Positions 54,639 through 63,858 of a stretch of 64,000 nt of DNA are shown here, piece by piece. The translations under genes and the position numbers were made by a program. The stretch is from Phyllobacterium myrsinacearum (GTDB lineage Bacteria; Pseudomonadota; Alphaproteobacteria; Rhizobiales; Rhizobiaceae). The notes beneath the pieces were generated by a model, which was not told the DNA's origin, made no database searches, and saw only the letters and a program-made list of their open reading frames with translations. Position 1 is the stretch's first letter, and every line of letters starts with the position of its first letter. The stretch lies in the NCBI RefSeq assembly GCF_014138285.1, contig NZ_JACGXN010000006.1, positions 124,001 to 188,000 of the forward strand, read 5' to 3'.

Positions 54639-56492
54639 TTACTGTTGAACAAAGTGCCCTTTCGTCACCTCCAGATAGGCGCGTTGTGGTATTTCGTAGT
54701 CGACCGGGCGGACCGGGCTTTTCAACTCAGTAGTGACAGTGTTTCGTTTGATAGCCCGCCGCGCCGGATCAGGTATGGGAACGGCGTCCATCAGCGTCTT
54801 CGTATAGGCATGTTGCGGGTTGTTGAAGACAGCTGCGCGCGGTCCGATCTCGACGATTTCACCGAGATACATAACGGCCACGCGGTGGCTTACCCGTTCG
54901 ACGACGGCCATGTCGTGCGAAATAAACAGAAACGACAGGTTGAAATTCTGTTGGAGATCAAGGAGGAGGTTGACCACTTGCGCCTTGATCGACACGTCGA
55001 GTGCGGAAACGGACTCGTCAGCAACAATAACCTTCGGATCAAGGGAAAGCGCACGGGCAATGGCGATGCGCTGGCGTTGTCCGCCGGAAAACTCGTGCGG
55101 ATAGCGCGAGAACATGTCGGCGGACAGGCCAACCCGCTCCAGCAGATCCACGGCTTTCTCGCGGGCCTGCTTCTGGGTGCCCAGCCGATGCGCGATGAAA
55201 GGTTCTGCAATGGTCGCATCGATACTCATGCGCGGGTTGAGACTGGCAAACGGGTCCTGAAAGATCATCTGGATGCTCTTGCGCATATTGCGCAGGGCGA
55301 TCGGATCAAGGTTGAGGACATTGTATCCGTCCAGTAGAACTTCGCCGCTGTTGGGTTGTACGAGACGGGTGATGGATCGACCGGTGGTGGATTTTCCGCA
55401 GCCGGATTCACCAACGAGCGACAGCGTCTCTCCCTGAAACAGATCAAATGATACGTTCTCGACCGCATGAATAGCGCCCGTCTTGCGCGAGAAGAGCCCT
55501 GTACGAATATCGAAACGGGTGGTCAGGTTCCTGACTTCGAGGATTGGCGTTTTGCGCTTGTCGACCGTATCCGCCACTTCAATCGGAATGGTGGTTTCCC
55601 CGGTCTTGATATCGACAATAGGGAACCGCAAAGGCCAGTTCCGTCCCTGCATGGAGCCCAATCTGGGTACGGCAGCGAGTAGCGCCCGCGTATAGGGATG
55701 CTGGCCACGATGGAAAATATCAGCGGTGGGGCCGCTCTCGACTGCCTCTCCCCGATACATCACGATGGTTCGATCCGAGACTTCGGCAACCACACCCATG
55801 TCGTGGGTGATGAAGAGGACGGCCATGCCTTCCTCTTCCTGCAGGACCTTGATCAGATCGAGAATCTGTCCCTGAATTGTGACGTCGAGGGCCGTCGTCG
55901 GTTCATCGGCAATGAGGAGTTTCGGACGACTAGCCAAGGCCATTGCGATCATGACACGTTGGCGCATCCCGCCGGAGAACTGGTGCGGGTATTCGTCGAA
56001 ACGCGCCGCCGCGTTGGGAATGCGCACTTTCTCCAGTAGGCGTATCGTTTCGGCGCGTGCTTCTGGCTGTGACATGGTGCTGTGACAGGTCAAGGCCTCG
56101 GATATCTGCCGCCCGATAGTGAAAATCGGATTGAGGCTGGTCATCGGCTCCTGAAAGATCATGGCGACGTCATTGCCACGGATATCGCGCATCTGTCTGT
56201 CGGACAGTGACAGAAGGTTCTGCCCGTTGAGGATAACGCTGCCCTCGATACGGCTGGTTGCCTTTGCCAGCAGACGCATGATGGAAAGCGAGGTAACGCT
56301 CTTTCCGGAGCCGGATTCCCCGACAATCGCGACAGTCTCGCCGGGCATGACCTCGAAGGAGACGTTGCGCACCACGCTTTTCCAGACGCCGTCAACGAGG
56401 AAGGACGTGGTGAGCCCGTCCACGGAAAGAACCGGGCCGACGATCCCGGCGATCCGATCTGGTTGAGTTGTAATGGACGGGTTGGCTCTCAT
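54639..56492 (-). CDS. Fused dual ATPase of a peptide/glutathione importer, GsiA-like
   Basis: A 617-aa protein containing two complete ATPase domains. Domain 1 (residues ~20-280) has [37 protein letters not shown] and [12 protein letters not shown]. Domain 2 (~320-590) has GESGCGKSTTGRS, MIFQDPFASLNPRMSID, FSGGQRQRIAIARAL and VIVADESVSALD, where serine replaces the usual proline after Glu. The fusion replaces separate DppD and DppF subunits, as in E. coli GsiA. It is the last gene of the leftward locus with binding protein, two permeases and a GGT-family enzyme; its start lies 4 nt from the GGT stop. Confidence 0.9.
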   Translation of the reverse strand: MRANPSITTQPDRIAGIVGPVLSVDGLTTSFLVDGVWKSVVRNVSFEVMPGETVAIVGESGSGKSVTSLSIMRLLAKATSRIEGSVILNGQNLLSLSDRQMRDIRGNDVAMIFQEPMTSLNPIFTIGRQISEALTCHSTMSQPEARAETIRLLEKVRIPNAAARFDEYPHQFSGGMRQRVMIAMALASRPKLLIADEPTTALDVTIQGQILDLIKVLQEEEGMAVLFITHDMGVVAEVSDRTIVMYRGEAVESGPTADIFHRGQHPYTRALLAAVPRLGSMQGRNWPLRFPIVDIKTGETTIPIEVADTVDKRKTPILEVRNLTTRFDIRTGLFSRKTGAIHAVENVSFDLFQGETLSLVGESGCGKSTTGRSITRLVQPNSGEVLLDGYNVLNLDPIALRNMRKSIQMIFQDPFASLNPRMSIDATIAEPFIAHRLGTQKQAREKAVDLLERVGLSADMFSRYPHEFSGGQRQRIAIARALSLDPKVIVADESVSALDVSIKAQVVNLLLDLQQNFNLSFLFISHDMAVVERVSHRVAVMYLGEIVEIGPRAAVFNNPQHAYTKTLMDAVPIPDPARRAIKRNTVTTELKSPVRPVDYEIPQRAYLEVTKGHFVQQ

Positions 56493-56496
56493 CGCG

Positions 56497-58278
56497 TCAG
56501 CGCCCTATCGCGTAGGCTTGCATCAGGCGCGGCGTCGCCGCTGCCCGTAACAGTCCGCTTTGTTCGCGTTTTGCCGCGGTCAGACGCCCTACGGTCCAAG
56601 GATCTGTCCGCGTGACCAGATGGCCTCTTTGCTCCAGTGCGTTCAATACAGCTGTCCCGATGCTGGTCTCGACGGTGATATTTCCGAGTTCGCTTGTCCG
56701 GGGATAAAAGGAGCTTGGGAAATGCGCCGTGTGGAACAGCGGCTGGTCGATTGCTTCCTGCAGGTTGAGGCCGTGATGGACATGACGCAGGAAGAATGGC
56801 AGTTGCCATTGGTCCTGTTGATCGCCGCCGGGTGTGCCGAAGGCCATGGTTGGCCGTCCTTCGAAAAGGGCGATCGTGGGGGTAAGGGTTGTGCGCGGGC
56901 GCTTGCCCGGAGCCAGCGATGTCGGCAAGCCTTCCTGCAACCAGAACATCTGCGCGCGCGAATTGAGGCAAAAGCCAAGTCCGGGAATGATGGGCGAGGA
57001 TTGCAGCCAGCCGCCGGATGGGGTGACCGATACCAGATTGCCTTCGCGATCGATCACGTCGATATGAACTGTATCGCCGCGCTTTTCCGAAAGGTGCGCC
57101 ATGGTCGGCTCATAAACAACGCCGCCGCCCATGCCCCTCAACATGTGCATCGTCAAATCATATTGCGCTTCAAAGCCCGGTATCTTGCCCGGTCGAAGCT
57201 CACGGGACGCTTCTCCCGTGATCAGCTTGCGGCGCTCGTTCGTGTATGCATCCGACAGGAGATGGCCTATCGGCACGTCGGAATGATGGGGATCGCCGTA
57301 ATACACCTCGCGATCCGCGTAGGCGAGTTTCATGGCCTCCACAACCGTATGAACGAACTCTGCGCCGCTGGGGTCCATTGCAGCAATGTCAAATCCCTTC
57401 AGCAGGGCTAGCGATTGCAGCAGGGCAGGACCTTGACCCCACGGTCCTGTCTTGGCGACGGTCCAGCCGTGGTACTCGTAGGTTTGCGGCGTTTCGATCG
57501 TTGCATGCCAGTTCGCCATATCGTCGGCGGTCAGGACGCCCTTGTGACGATTGCCGCTGGCGTCCATGACTTCGGCGCTTTGCAGATAGCCGGCAATATT
57601 CTCGGCAACAAAGCCGCGATAAAACGCATCGCGTGCCGCTTCGATCTGATTTTCGCGACCCTTCCTGCTTTCGGCTTCGGCGATGATACGCTTCCAGGTC
57701 GACGCAAGGACGGGATTCCTGAAATTGGAATGTGGCTCGGGTGCTGCCCCACCCGGCAGCCACGTTGCGAAGGATGTTGGCCATTCCTTGCGGAAAAATT
57801 CTCCCAAATCACGGATGGTCGCGGCGACGCGCGGCAGAACAGGGTGACCATTTTCCGCATAATAGATTGCAGGTTCGAGCACGTCCCGCACAGACATCGT
57901 GCCGTAGTCGCGCAGCATCAGCATCCAGCCGTCAAATGCGCCGGGGATCACAGTGGCCAGAAGACCATCTCCGGGGATCAGGTCCAGACCTTCGCCCTTG
58001 TAATGGTCGATTGTCGCGCCCGCCGGTGCCGGTCCCTGCGCACAAATGACCTCCACCTTGTTGTTCTTCTTTGAATAGAAGATTGCAGGCATATCGCCGC
58101 CTGCGCCGTTCAGGTGCGGTTCCACCACTTGCAGAACCATACCTGTCGCAACGGCTGCGTCAAACGCGTTGCCGCCTTTTTCCAGAATGCTCATGCCAAC
58201 AGCAGTGGCGATCCAATGGGTGGACGCGACGACGCCAAAGGTTCCAAGAATTTCGGGCCGGGTGGTAAAACCGTTCAT
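56497..58278 (-). CDS. Gamma-glutamyltransferase-family hydrolase, cytoplasmic
   Basis: A 593-aa Ntn-hydrolase proenzyme of the GGT family. Thr403 in KRGDTVHIDV is the expected autocleavage site and nucleophile, followed by DREGNLVSVTPSGG. The N-terminal half has EKGGNAFDAAVATGMVLQVVEPHLNGAGGDM, typical of the family. Two departures are notable: no signal peptide, whereas classical GGT is periplasmic, and AQGPAPAGAT where classical enzymes have the arginine-containing motif that holds the gamma-glutamyl carboxylate. It may therefore hydrolyse other amides, like the YwrD-type or acylase branches. Sitting in a peptide/glutathione importer operon, it probably processes the imported substrate in the cytoplasm. 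Confidence 0.85.
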   Translation of the reverse strand: MNGFTTRPEILGTFGVVASTHWIATAVGMSILEKGGNAFDAAVATGMVLQVVEPHLNGAGGDMPAIFYSKKNNKVEVICAQGPAPAGATIDHYKGEGLDLIPGDGLLATVIPGAFDGWMLMLRDYGTMSVRDVLEPAIYYAENGHPVLPRVAATIRDLGEFFRKEWPTSFATWLPGGAAPEPHSNFRNPVLASTWKRIIAEAESRKGRENQIEAARDAFYRGFVAENIAGYLQSAEVMDASGNRHKGVLTADDMANWHATIETPQTYEYHGWTVAKTGPWGQGPALLQSLALLKGFDIAAMDPSGAEFVHTVVEAMKLAYADREVYYGDPHHSDVPIGHLLSDAYTNERRKLITGEASRELRPGKIPGFEAQYDLTMHMLRGMGGGVVYEPTMAHLSEKRGDTVHIDVIDREGNLVSVTPSGGWLQSSPIIPGLGFCLNSRAQMFWLQEGLPTSLAPGKRPRTTLTPTIALFEGRPTMAFGTPGGDQQDQWQLPFFLRHVHHGLNLQEAIDQPLFHTAHFPSSFYPRTSELGNITVETSIGTAVLNALEQRGHLVTRTDPWTVGRLTAAKREQSGLLRAAATPRLMQAYAIGR

Positions 58279-58296
58279 TGAAGTGTCCTTTCAGAT

Positions 58297-59172
58297 TTAT
58301 GCTTCGCGCGGATCGAGAGCATCGCGCAGGCCGTCGCCGAGGAGATTGAAACCGATAACAACGAGGAAAATTGCAGCGCCCGGCCACATGGCCATCCATG
58401 GCGCCTGGGAGAGGAAGTTCTTGGCTACATTGAGCATTGATCCCCAACTTGGCGCTGGAGGCTGTTGCCCGAGCCCAAGGAAGGAAAGACTGGCCTCCGC
58501 TATGATTGCGGTTGCGATTGTCAGGCTGGCCTGAACGAGAAGCGGCGAGAAAACATTGGGCAGGATATATCGGGTTATGATCCTGTAGTGTCCTAGCCCG
58601 ACGGAGCGTGCGCCCTCCACATAGTCTTCTGTCTTTACGGTCAGGACCTGTCCACGGGTCAGCCGCACGAAAAGCGGCATGGCGGAAAAGCCGATCGCAA
58701 TCATCGCATTGCCCAGGCTTGGCCCGAGAAAGGCGGCGAGGGCAATGGCCGTAATCAGGAATGGCATGGCGAGAAATGCCTCGGTAATGCGCGAAATGAT
58801 GACGTCGATCCAGCCGCCGAAGTAACCGGATATCAGTCCGAGCGGCACGCCAACGGCAACAGCGATACCGACCGAGAATACACCGGCCATCAGCGAAGCA
58901 CGGGCGCCCCAGATCATACGGGAAAGAATGTCCCGGCCGATATCGTCGGTTCCCAGCCAATGCGCGGCGGAGGGCGCCTTGCGAATGGCGGACCAGCTTG
59001 TGGCGACCGGATCGGCGATTGGCAGCAGGGGTGCCGAGATGGCAAGGATCAGAAAGAAGCTGATGATGAGAAGTCCGGCGAGGGCACTCTTGTTTGCCTT
59101 CAGCTTTCTCCATGCGCGATTATTTGAGCGGCTCTGCCGCGGGGCTATTGGCATGGTTTGCGGCATTGTCAT
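58297..59172 (-). CDS. ABC transporter permease, GsiD/DppC-like
   Basis: A 291-aa inner-membrane permease. After a ~28-residue cytoplasmic tail come SALAGLLIISFFLILAISAPLL, LGTDDIGRDILSRMIWGARASL, a second helix pair with GLISGYFGGWIDVIISRITE, and the EAA-like loop EDYVEGARSVGLGHYRIITRYILPNVFSP. The C-terminus ends VIGFNLLGDGLRDALDPR, as in DppC/GsiD. It overlaps the upstream permease by 4 nt. It follows the GsiB- and GsiC-like genes and precedes the GGT gene. Confidence 0.92.
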   Translation of the reverse strand: MTMPQTMPIAPRQSRSNNRAWRKLKANKSALAGLLIISFFLILAISAPLLPIADPVATSWSAIRKAPSAAHWLGTDDIGRDILSRMIWGARASLMAGVFSVGIAVAVGVPLGLISGYFGGWIDVIISRITEAFLAMPFLITAIALAAFLGPSLGNAMIAIGFSAMPLFVRLTRGQVLTVKTEDYVEGARSVGLGHYRIITRYILPNVFSPLLVQASLTIATAIIAEASLSFLGLGQQPPAPSWGSMLNVAKNFLSQAPWMAMWPGAAIFLVVIGFNLLGDGLRDALDPREA

Positions 59173-60116
59173 AGCGCAGCCCTCATTCTCGGGTTGAGCA
59201 GGATGGAGAGCACATCAGCGACGAGGTTCATCAGAATGAAGCCTGCTCCGGTACAAAGGACAACACCCTGAACCACAGCATAGTCACGGTTGAAAACCGC
59301 ATCGACGATCAGTTTGCCGAAGCCGGGAATGGTGAAAATCTGCTCCGTCAGCACGGCGCCCGCCAGCAGCTCGCCAAAAAGCAACGCCGTCATCGTGATG
59401 ATGGGAAGAAGGGCATTGCGAAAAGTGTGACGTAGAATGACGGATCTTTCGGAAACACCCTTGGCGCGGGCCGTGCGGATGTAGTCGGCGCCCAGTACGG
59501 TCAGCATGGACGATCTTGTGTGGCGCATCAGGGTTGCTGCCAGCGCCAATCCGAGAACGAAGGCCGGCATGATCATGGTTTGCAATGATCGTATTGGATC
59601 ACGAAAGAACGGCTCGTAGCCGGATGCGGGAAGCCAGCCGAGTTTCACCGACACAAGCAGGATGAGCATGATGCCCATCCAGAAATTCGGTACGGACAGG
59701 CCGGAGAGCGCGACGATATTGGCAATATAGTCAACGACCGTATTCTTCTTGACCGCCGCCACTATTCCAATGGGGACCCCGATAGCGAAGGCGAACGTCA
59801 TGGCCATGACGGCCAGTTGAATGGTTACGGGCAGTTTTTCGGCGATGAGGGAAAGCACAGGCTGATTGGTCCGCAACGATATGCCGAAATCACCCCTGAG
59901 GACGGAACCGATCCAGTAGAAATACTGGACGATGACAGGGTCATTCAACCGGTATTTGTCCCGCAGGAACTCAAGCACCTGCGGATCGCGTTCTTCTCCT
60001 GCCATGGCCAGAATCGGATCGCCCGGCAGCAGCTTCTGCAGCGAAAATGCAAAGATCGATATGATGATCAGTGTCGGTATGGCCAGCAAAAGCCGCTTTC
60101 CGATGTAAGTATACAT
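59169..60116 (-). CDS. ABC transporter permease, GsiC/DppB-like
   Basis: A 315-aa permease from the ATG at 60116; an upstream GTG at 60140 adds eight residues. It opens with YIGKRLLLAIPTLIIISIFAFSLQKLLPGDP, typical of GsiC/DppB, followed by YRLNDPVIVQYFYWIGSVLRGDFGISL. The EAA-like loop is DYIRTARAKGVSERSVILRHTFRNALLPI, and the C-terminus has TEQIFTIPGFGKLIVDAVFNRDY. It is coupled to the second permease by a 4-nt overlap. Confidence 0.92.
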   Translation of the reverse strand: MYTYIGKRLLLAIPTLIIISIFAFSLQKLLPGDPILAMAGEERDPQVLEFLRDKYRLNDPVIVQYFYWIGSVLRGDFGISLRTNQPVLSLIAEKLPVTIQLAVMAMTFAFAIGVPIGIVAAVKKNTVVDYIANIVALSGLSVPNFWMGIMLILLVSVKLGWLPASGYEPFFRDPIRSLQTMIMPAFVLGLALAATLMRHTRSSMLTVLGADYIRTARAKGVSERSVILRHTFRNALLPIITMTALLFGELLAGAVLTEQIFTIPGFGKLIVDAVFNRDYAVVQGVVLCTGAGFILMNLVADVLSILLNPRMRAAL

Positions 60117-60188
60117 GACCTGAAAATCCTGACGCGTCACTTGACGGCAAAACTGCAGTTGCCTGCAGCCTTGCCGGTTGCGGTTTCG

Positions 60189-61694
60189 TTAGCTCTTCTT
60201 GACACCCTGCAGACGGATCATGCCATCAGGAGAGGGGACAAAGCCCGTCACATTCTTCTTCAGTGCCCAGATCCACGCCTGATGACCAAGATAGATGATC
60301 GGCAGATCGTCATTGAGAATCTGCGCCGCTGCATCGTATTTCTGCTTGCGCACAGCGTTATCGGTGGAACTGCGGGCGTCGTTGAGAAGTTTGTCCACTT
60401 CCGGATTGCAGTATTTGGTGTCGTTGATGCCGCCCTTGCAGGTGACGAACTGGTGCAGATTGCCATCCGGATCAACGCGTCCTGACCAGTCGGAGCGGCC
60501 AAGCTGATAGTTGCCGGCTGTCTGTTCGGACAGCAGCGTTGCAAACTCCGTCGTCCGCAGTTTGACGTTGAATCCGGCTTCCGCAACCATCGACTGGATA
60601 ATCTGCATCATCTGCATCTGAACGGGGTTGTTCGCGATCTGCAGATCGATATCCAGTGTCTCAAAACCTGCCTCTTTCATCAGGGCTTTGGCTTTCTCCA
60701 CGTCACGGGCCGGGACGGGAATATCCTTGTCGTACCATGGGCTGCTCGGCGGGAAAGGCTGGTTACCGGCAACCGATGTGCCCTCGTAGACGACCTGGTT
60801 GACTGCTTCCCGGTCAATGGCCAGAGAGAAGGCCTGACGCAGCCGCTTGTCCTTGCCGAATGGATTATCAGCACGCGCACCATTGGCAACGTTCGTGTAC
60901 AAGGCCATGTAACCGACGCCGATTGCGTCGGCATATGTCAGGTTTGAATCCGCTTTCACCGCTGCAGCATCCGTCGCCGCAAGCCGCTCCAGCATATCAA
61001 GATCTCCGGATTGCAGATTGGCGAGACGAACCGTCGAATCCGGGATGGGCAGGAACGTGACCTTGTCGATGAATATGTTGGCCGCATTCCAGTAGTGCGG
61101 GAATTTTTCCAGCACGATGCGATCCTGCTGGACGCGCTCGACGAACTTGAATGGGCCGGAACACACCGGTTTGCTGCCAAGATTTGCACCGAGTTCTGCA
61201 GCGGCCTTTGGCGAAACCATCATGCCGCTGCGATCAGACAACTGGGCAAGCAGGGATGCGTCGGGGCTTTTGAGGGTGAACTTGACCTGATAATCGCCCG
61301 TTGCCTCGATGCTCTTCACGGAAGCGAGTTCGCTCTTGCGGCGCGACTCCGGCAAGGTTTGCGACCGCTGGATATTGGCAACAACAGCCGCAGCGTTGAA
61401 TGGCGTCTCATCGTGGAAAACCACGCCCTTGCGCAGGTTCATGGTCAATTCGGAACCGTCATCCGACCATTTCCAGTCCGTCGCCAGTTGCGGTACGATC
61501 TCGAGCTTCGGACTGACGTCCACAAGCTTGTCGCATAATGCGGTGTAGACTATTCGGCCGACAAAGGTTCGGGACTGTGCGGGGTCGAGCACATCGGCAT
61601 CGTCCTGAAGGCCGATGCGCAATTCGCTTGCGACTGCCGGGCTGGCTATAAGAATGCCAGCGAATAGGGATGCAAGAAGTCTTGCCTTGTTCAT
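60189..61694 (-). CDS. Peptide/glutathione-type ABC binding protein, GsiB-like
   Basis: A 501-aa SBP_bac_5 binding protein with a Sec signal (MNKARLLASLFAGILIASPAVAS, cleavage near 23), unlike the Tat-type signals of the four binding proteins at 11273-24536. It has LATDWKWSDDGSELTMNLRKGVVFHDETPFNAAAV and SGPFKFVERVQQDRIVLEKFPHYW. The pattern and gene order resemble GsiB of the E. coli glutathione importer, but other gamma-glutamyl or dipeptide ligands are possible. GAGGAG precedes the start. It is the first transport gene after the GntR regulator. Confidence 0.88.
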   Translation of the reverse strand: MNKARLLASLFAGILIASPAVASELRIGLQDDADVLDPAQSRTFVGRIVYTALCDKLVDVSPKLEIVPQLATDWKWSDDGSELTMNLRKGVVFHDETPFNAAAVVANIQRSQTLPESRRKSELASVKSIEATGDYQVKFTLKSPDASLLAQLSDRSGMMVSPKAAAELGANLGSKPVCSGPFKFVERVQQDRIVLEKFPHYWNAANIFIDKVTFLPIPDSTVRLANLQSGDLDMLERLAATDAAAVKADSNLTYADAIGVGYMALYTNVANGARADNPFGKDKRLRQAFSLAIDREAVNQVVYEGTSVAGNQPFPPSSPWYDKDIPVPARDVEKAKALMKEAGFETLDIDLQIANNPVQMQMMQIIQSMVAEAGFNVKLRTTEFATLLSEQTAGNYQLGRSDWSGRVDPDGNLHQFVTCKGGINDTKYCNPEVDKLLNDARSSTDNAVRKQKYDAAAQILNDDLPIIYLGHQAWIWALKKNVTGFVPSPDGMIRLQGVKKS

Positions 61695-61793
61695 TGAAGT
61701 TCTCCTCTTTTCGTCAGAGCGGTCAAATCCGCTTGGTTGTTCCGTTTTGATGGCCGGTTATGCTCCGGTCCTGATCATGGCGGTGGTCGGTAT

Positions 61794-62525
61794 TTAAGGT
61801 GCTTCGCCGGATTGTTCCTTTTCAATGCCGTCCAGTGATGTCAGACGGATCAGCCATTCCTGCAGCATCAGCAGATGCTGGCGCATGGCTTCACCCGCCC
61901 TTAGCGGGTCGCGGGCTTCGATGGCGTCAATGATGGCTGAATGATGGACGTAGGATGTTGATCCTGCATTGTTGCCGCTGCGCGCACGCTCGCGGTTGAT
62001 CTGCCAGGCCTCGTTCTGGCGCACCCGGTTGATGACATCAAAAATGGTCAGAAAAAACTGGTTGCCGGCACTCTGAGCAATTTGCCGGTGCAATGATCCA
62101 TCCCACAGTTCATGCGAGTCGGCGTCCTGACTTTCGCGTGACTTCAGTGCGAGTTCGCGCATGCGGGCAATTTCAGATGCTTTGGCCCGCATGGCTGCGA
62201 GTTGTGCCAGTTGCGGTTCTATCCTTAACCGGACCTCCATGATTTCCATGAAGTTCGTACCGGCGATTATCGTATCGACATGCTCTCCCCAGCCATCGGG
62301 TTCGGGGCCGGCAAACGTCCCGTGGCCTTGGCGTCGCCAAATCTGGCCCTCAGCTTCCAGAACCTCCAGCGCCCGTCGTACAGAGCGGCGGCTGACGCCA
62401 AGTGTTTCCGACAAGGCCCGTTCTGTGGGCAGTTTGTCGTTTGTTCCGAATTCTCCGGACACCAAAAGGCGGCGCAACCTGTTGAGTGCGTAGTTCGAGT
62501 TTTCCTGTGACTGGTTGATCGCCAT
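61794..62525 (-). CDS. GntR/FadR-subfamily regulator of the importer-GGT locus
   Basis: A 243-aa regulator. The winged HTH covers residues ~10-75: LNRLRRLLVSGEFGTNDKLPTERALSETLGVSRRSVRRALEVLEAEGQIWRRQGHGTF, with the LPTERALSETLGVSR pattern of FadR-type GntR proteins. The C-terminal FCD domain has SLHRQIAQSAGNQFFLTIFDVINRVR and a YVHHSAIIDAIEARDP metal-site segment. It is co-directional with, and 99 nt before, the GsiB-like gene. A perfect palindrome 3 nt upstream of its own start indicates autoregulation. Confidence 0.9.
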   Translation of the reverse strand: MAINQSQENSNYALNRLRRLLVSGEFGTNDKLPTERALSETLGVSRRSVRRALEVLEAEGQIWRRQGHGTFAGPEPDGWGEHVDTIIAGTNFMEIMEVRLRIEPQLAQLAAMRAKASEIARMRELALKSRESQDADSHELWDGSLHRQIAQSAGNQFFLTIFDVINRVRQNEAWQINRERARSGNNAGSTSYVHHSAIIDAIEARDPLRAGEAMRQHLLMLQEWLIRLTSLDGIEKEQSGEAP

Positions 62526-62527
62526 GT

Positions 62528-62543
62528 ATTGGTCCGGACCAAT
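62528..62543 (-). promoter_or_regulatory. GntR-type operator at the start of the regulator gene
   Basis: ATTGGTCC followed directly by GGACCAAT is a perfect 16-bp palindrome of the TTGGT-ACCAA kind bound by FadR/PdhR/LldR-type GntR proteins. A further half-site ATTGGT lies at about 62550. Its position would block expression of the regulator and the downstream importer-GGT genes. Confidence 0.75.
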
Positions 62544-62782
62544 GGAGGTATTGGTTCAGTCGATGGCATTTTTGAGTTGGCGTCAAGATGGTATTTTGAG
62601 CATTTATGGTTTTGCTCAAAATCTGTGCACATATTTCGCTGGCGGTACCGCGGATTCAGATGCACTGGTGTCGAAACATTTGTTAACAGGCCGCCACTTT
62701 GAGGCCACCTTTTCTACATGGACCTGACATGAGCTGCTGCTAGGAATCAGCGACCGAAGAAAAACTGAATCGGTGATAGGAC

Positions 62783-63049
62783 ATGCACTCCACAGCAGAT
62801 CAATGGAACCCACATTGGGCCGTACACCCCGGCGAGCATCTGGCTGCCTGTATCGGATCACATGGCCTCTCACGGGAGACGTTCGCCCGGGTCGCCGAAA
62901 TCCCGATGGAGACTATCGATGCCATCATCGGCGGACAGCATCCCATCACGCTTGATATCGCGGTCCGTATAGAACGGTCGCTGGGCATCATGCCCGATCT
63001 TTGGTTCATCCTGCAGTCAAAGTGGCATCGGCAGCAGAGAAATACTTAA
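62783..63049 (+). CDS. HigA-like XRE protein, no toxin partner seen
   Basis: An 88-aa helix-turn-helix protein of the HigA antitoxin type. HPGEHLAACIGSHGLSRETFARVAEIPMETIDAIIGGQHPITLDIAVRIERSLGI corresponds to the typical 'antidote HigA' HTH with the HPGE opening and the ITxDxAxRIxxxLG helix. TAGGAC precedes the ATG. HigB toxins normally lie directly upstream, but the 257 nt on that side contain no RelE/HigB-like frame, so this is either an orphan regulator or a survivor of a decayed module. Its 3' end overlaps the convergent DedA gene by 4 nt. Confidence 0.8.
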   Translation: MHSTADQWNPHWAVHPGEHLAACIGSHGLSRETFARVAEIPMETIDAIIGGQHPITLDIAVRIERSLGIMPDLWFILQSKWHRQQRNT

Positions 63050-63675
63050 CTCTGACTGGCGTGGCGTTTTCTGCGCAGGCTGAAAAACAGAATAATCGAG
63101 CCCTCTGCAATGAACAGGATGACGGATGCCCAGAACCCGACATGAACCGGGTTGTAGGGTGTTCCGCGCAATGCATAGCCAAGGCAGAGAAACGGCGTGT
63201 TCCATAGAAACGTGCCAACGGCCGTTGCTACGGTGAACGAGCGCGGATCCAGCCGCAGAACCCCGGCGGGCAAGGCGAGGTAGATCCGGACTGTGGGGAT
63301 CACCTGCCCTGTCAGCGTTACCCAGAAATGGTTGTTGCGATACGAGTTTGTCATCTTCTCGTAGAAAGAAGGCTTCAGGAACACGTACTTGCCATAGCGT
63401 TCGACGATCCTGGCCGCTCTTTGTGGCCCGAGCAGCCATCCAAGAGAAAACCAGCCCAATGCACCGGCGGCAGACCCGATCGTGGTGACGAGAATGGCCA
63501 GGCCCAATCCGCTGCCATCGGGCACCGTCATCCCCAGAAGCATGAAGAGAACATAGGATGGAATGACCGGGATAAACTTCTCAAGGAGTGCGAGAGATCC
63601 AAAGCCGACCAGACCAAAGCTCAGAAGAGTCGCAATGGTTCCGGGCGCTTCGGCGGCTATGTTTGCTGCAGGCAT
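63046..63675 (-). CDS. DedA family membrane protein
   Basis: A 209-aa inner-membrane protein of the DedA/SNARE-associated family. LEKFIPVIPSYVLFMLLGM near residues 32-50 is the re-entrant E-x-x-x-P-x-P segment. GSAAGALGWFSLGWLLGPQRAARIVERYGKYVF and the F-x-x-x-x-R-x-x-P region (LTGQVIPTVRIYLALPAGVLRL) carry the conserved charged residues. Some DedA proteins act as undecaprenyl-phosphate or lipid flippases and support envelope integrity. It is convergent with the HigA-like gene. Confidence 0.88.
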   Translation of the reverse strand: MPAANIAAEAPGTIATLLSFGLVGFGSLALLEKFIPVIPSYVLFMLLGMTVPDGSGLGLAILVTTIGSAAGALGWFSLGWLLGPQRAARIVERYGKYVFLKPSFYEKMTNSYRNNHFWVTLTGQVIPTVRIYLALPAGVLRLDPRSFTVATAVGTFLWNTPFLCLGYALRGTPYNPVHVGFWASVILFIAEGSIILFFSLRRKRHASQS

Positions 63676-63858
63676 TCCTGTTCACGATCTTTTATGCCGA
63701 GGTCGGCGGTGTATTGTCTTTCCTCCAACAAGGTCTCTGACGGCCCCGTTGCGCCAGAACCTCTACGGCAATTGCGCTGGGACTGCCAGAGCAATGTGAT
63801 GGCCGTTACAATAGGTCACTGAGTGCATCCGGCAGATAATCATGATTGGCACCGAATT

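Noticed and set aside
58160-59113. 317-aa leftward frame overlapping the GsiD-like permease
   Set aside because: It is arginine- and histidine-rich with no hydrophobic helices, and is the shadow of the real permease frame.
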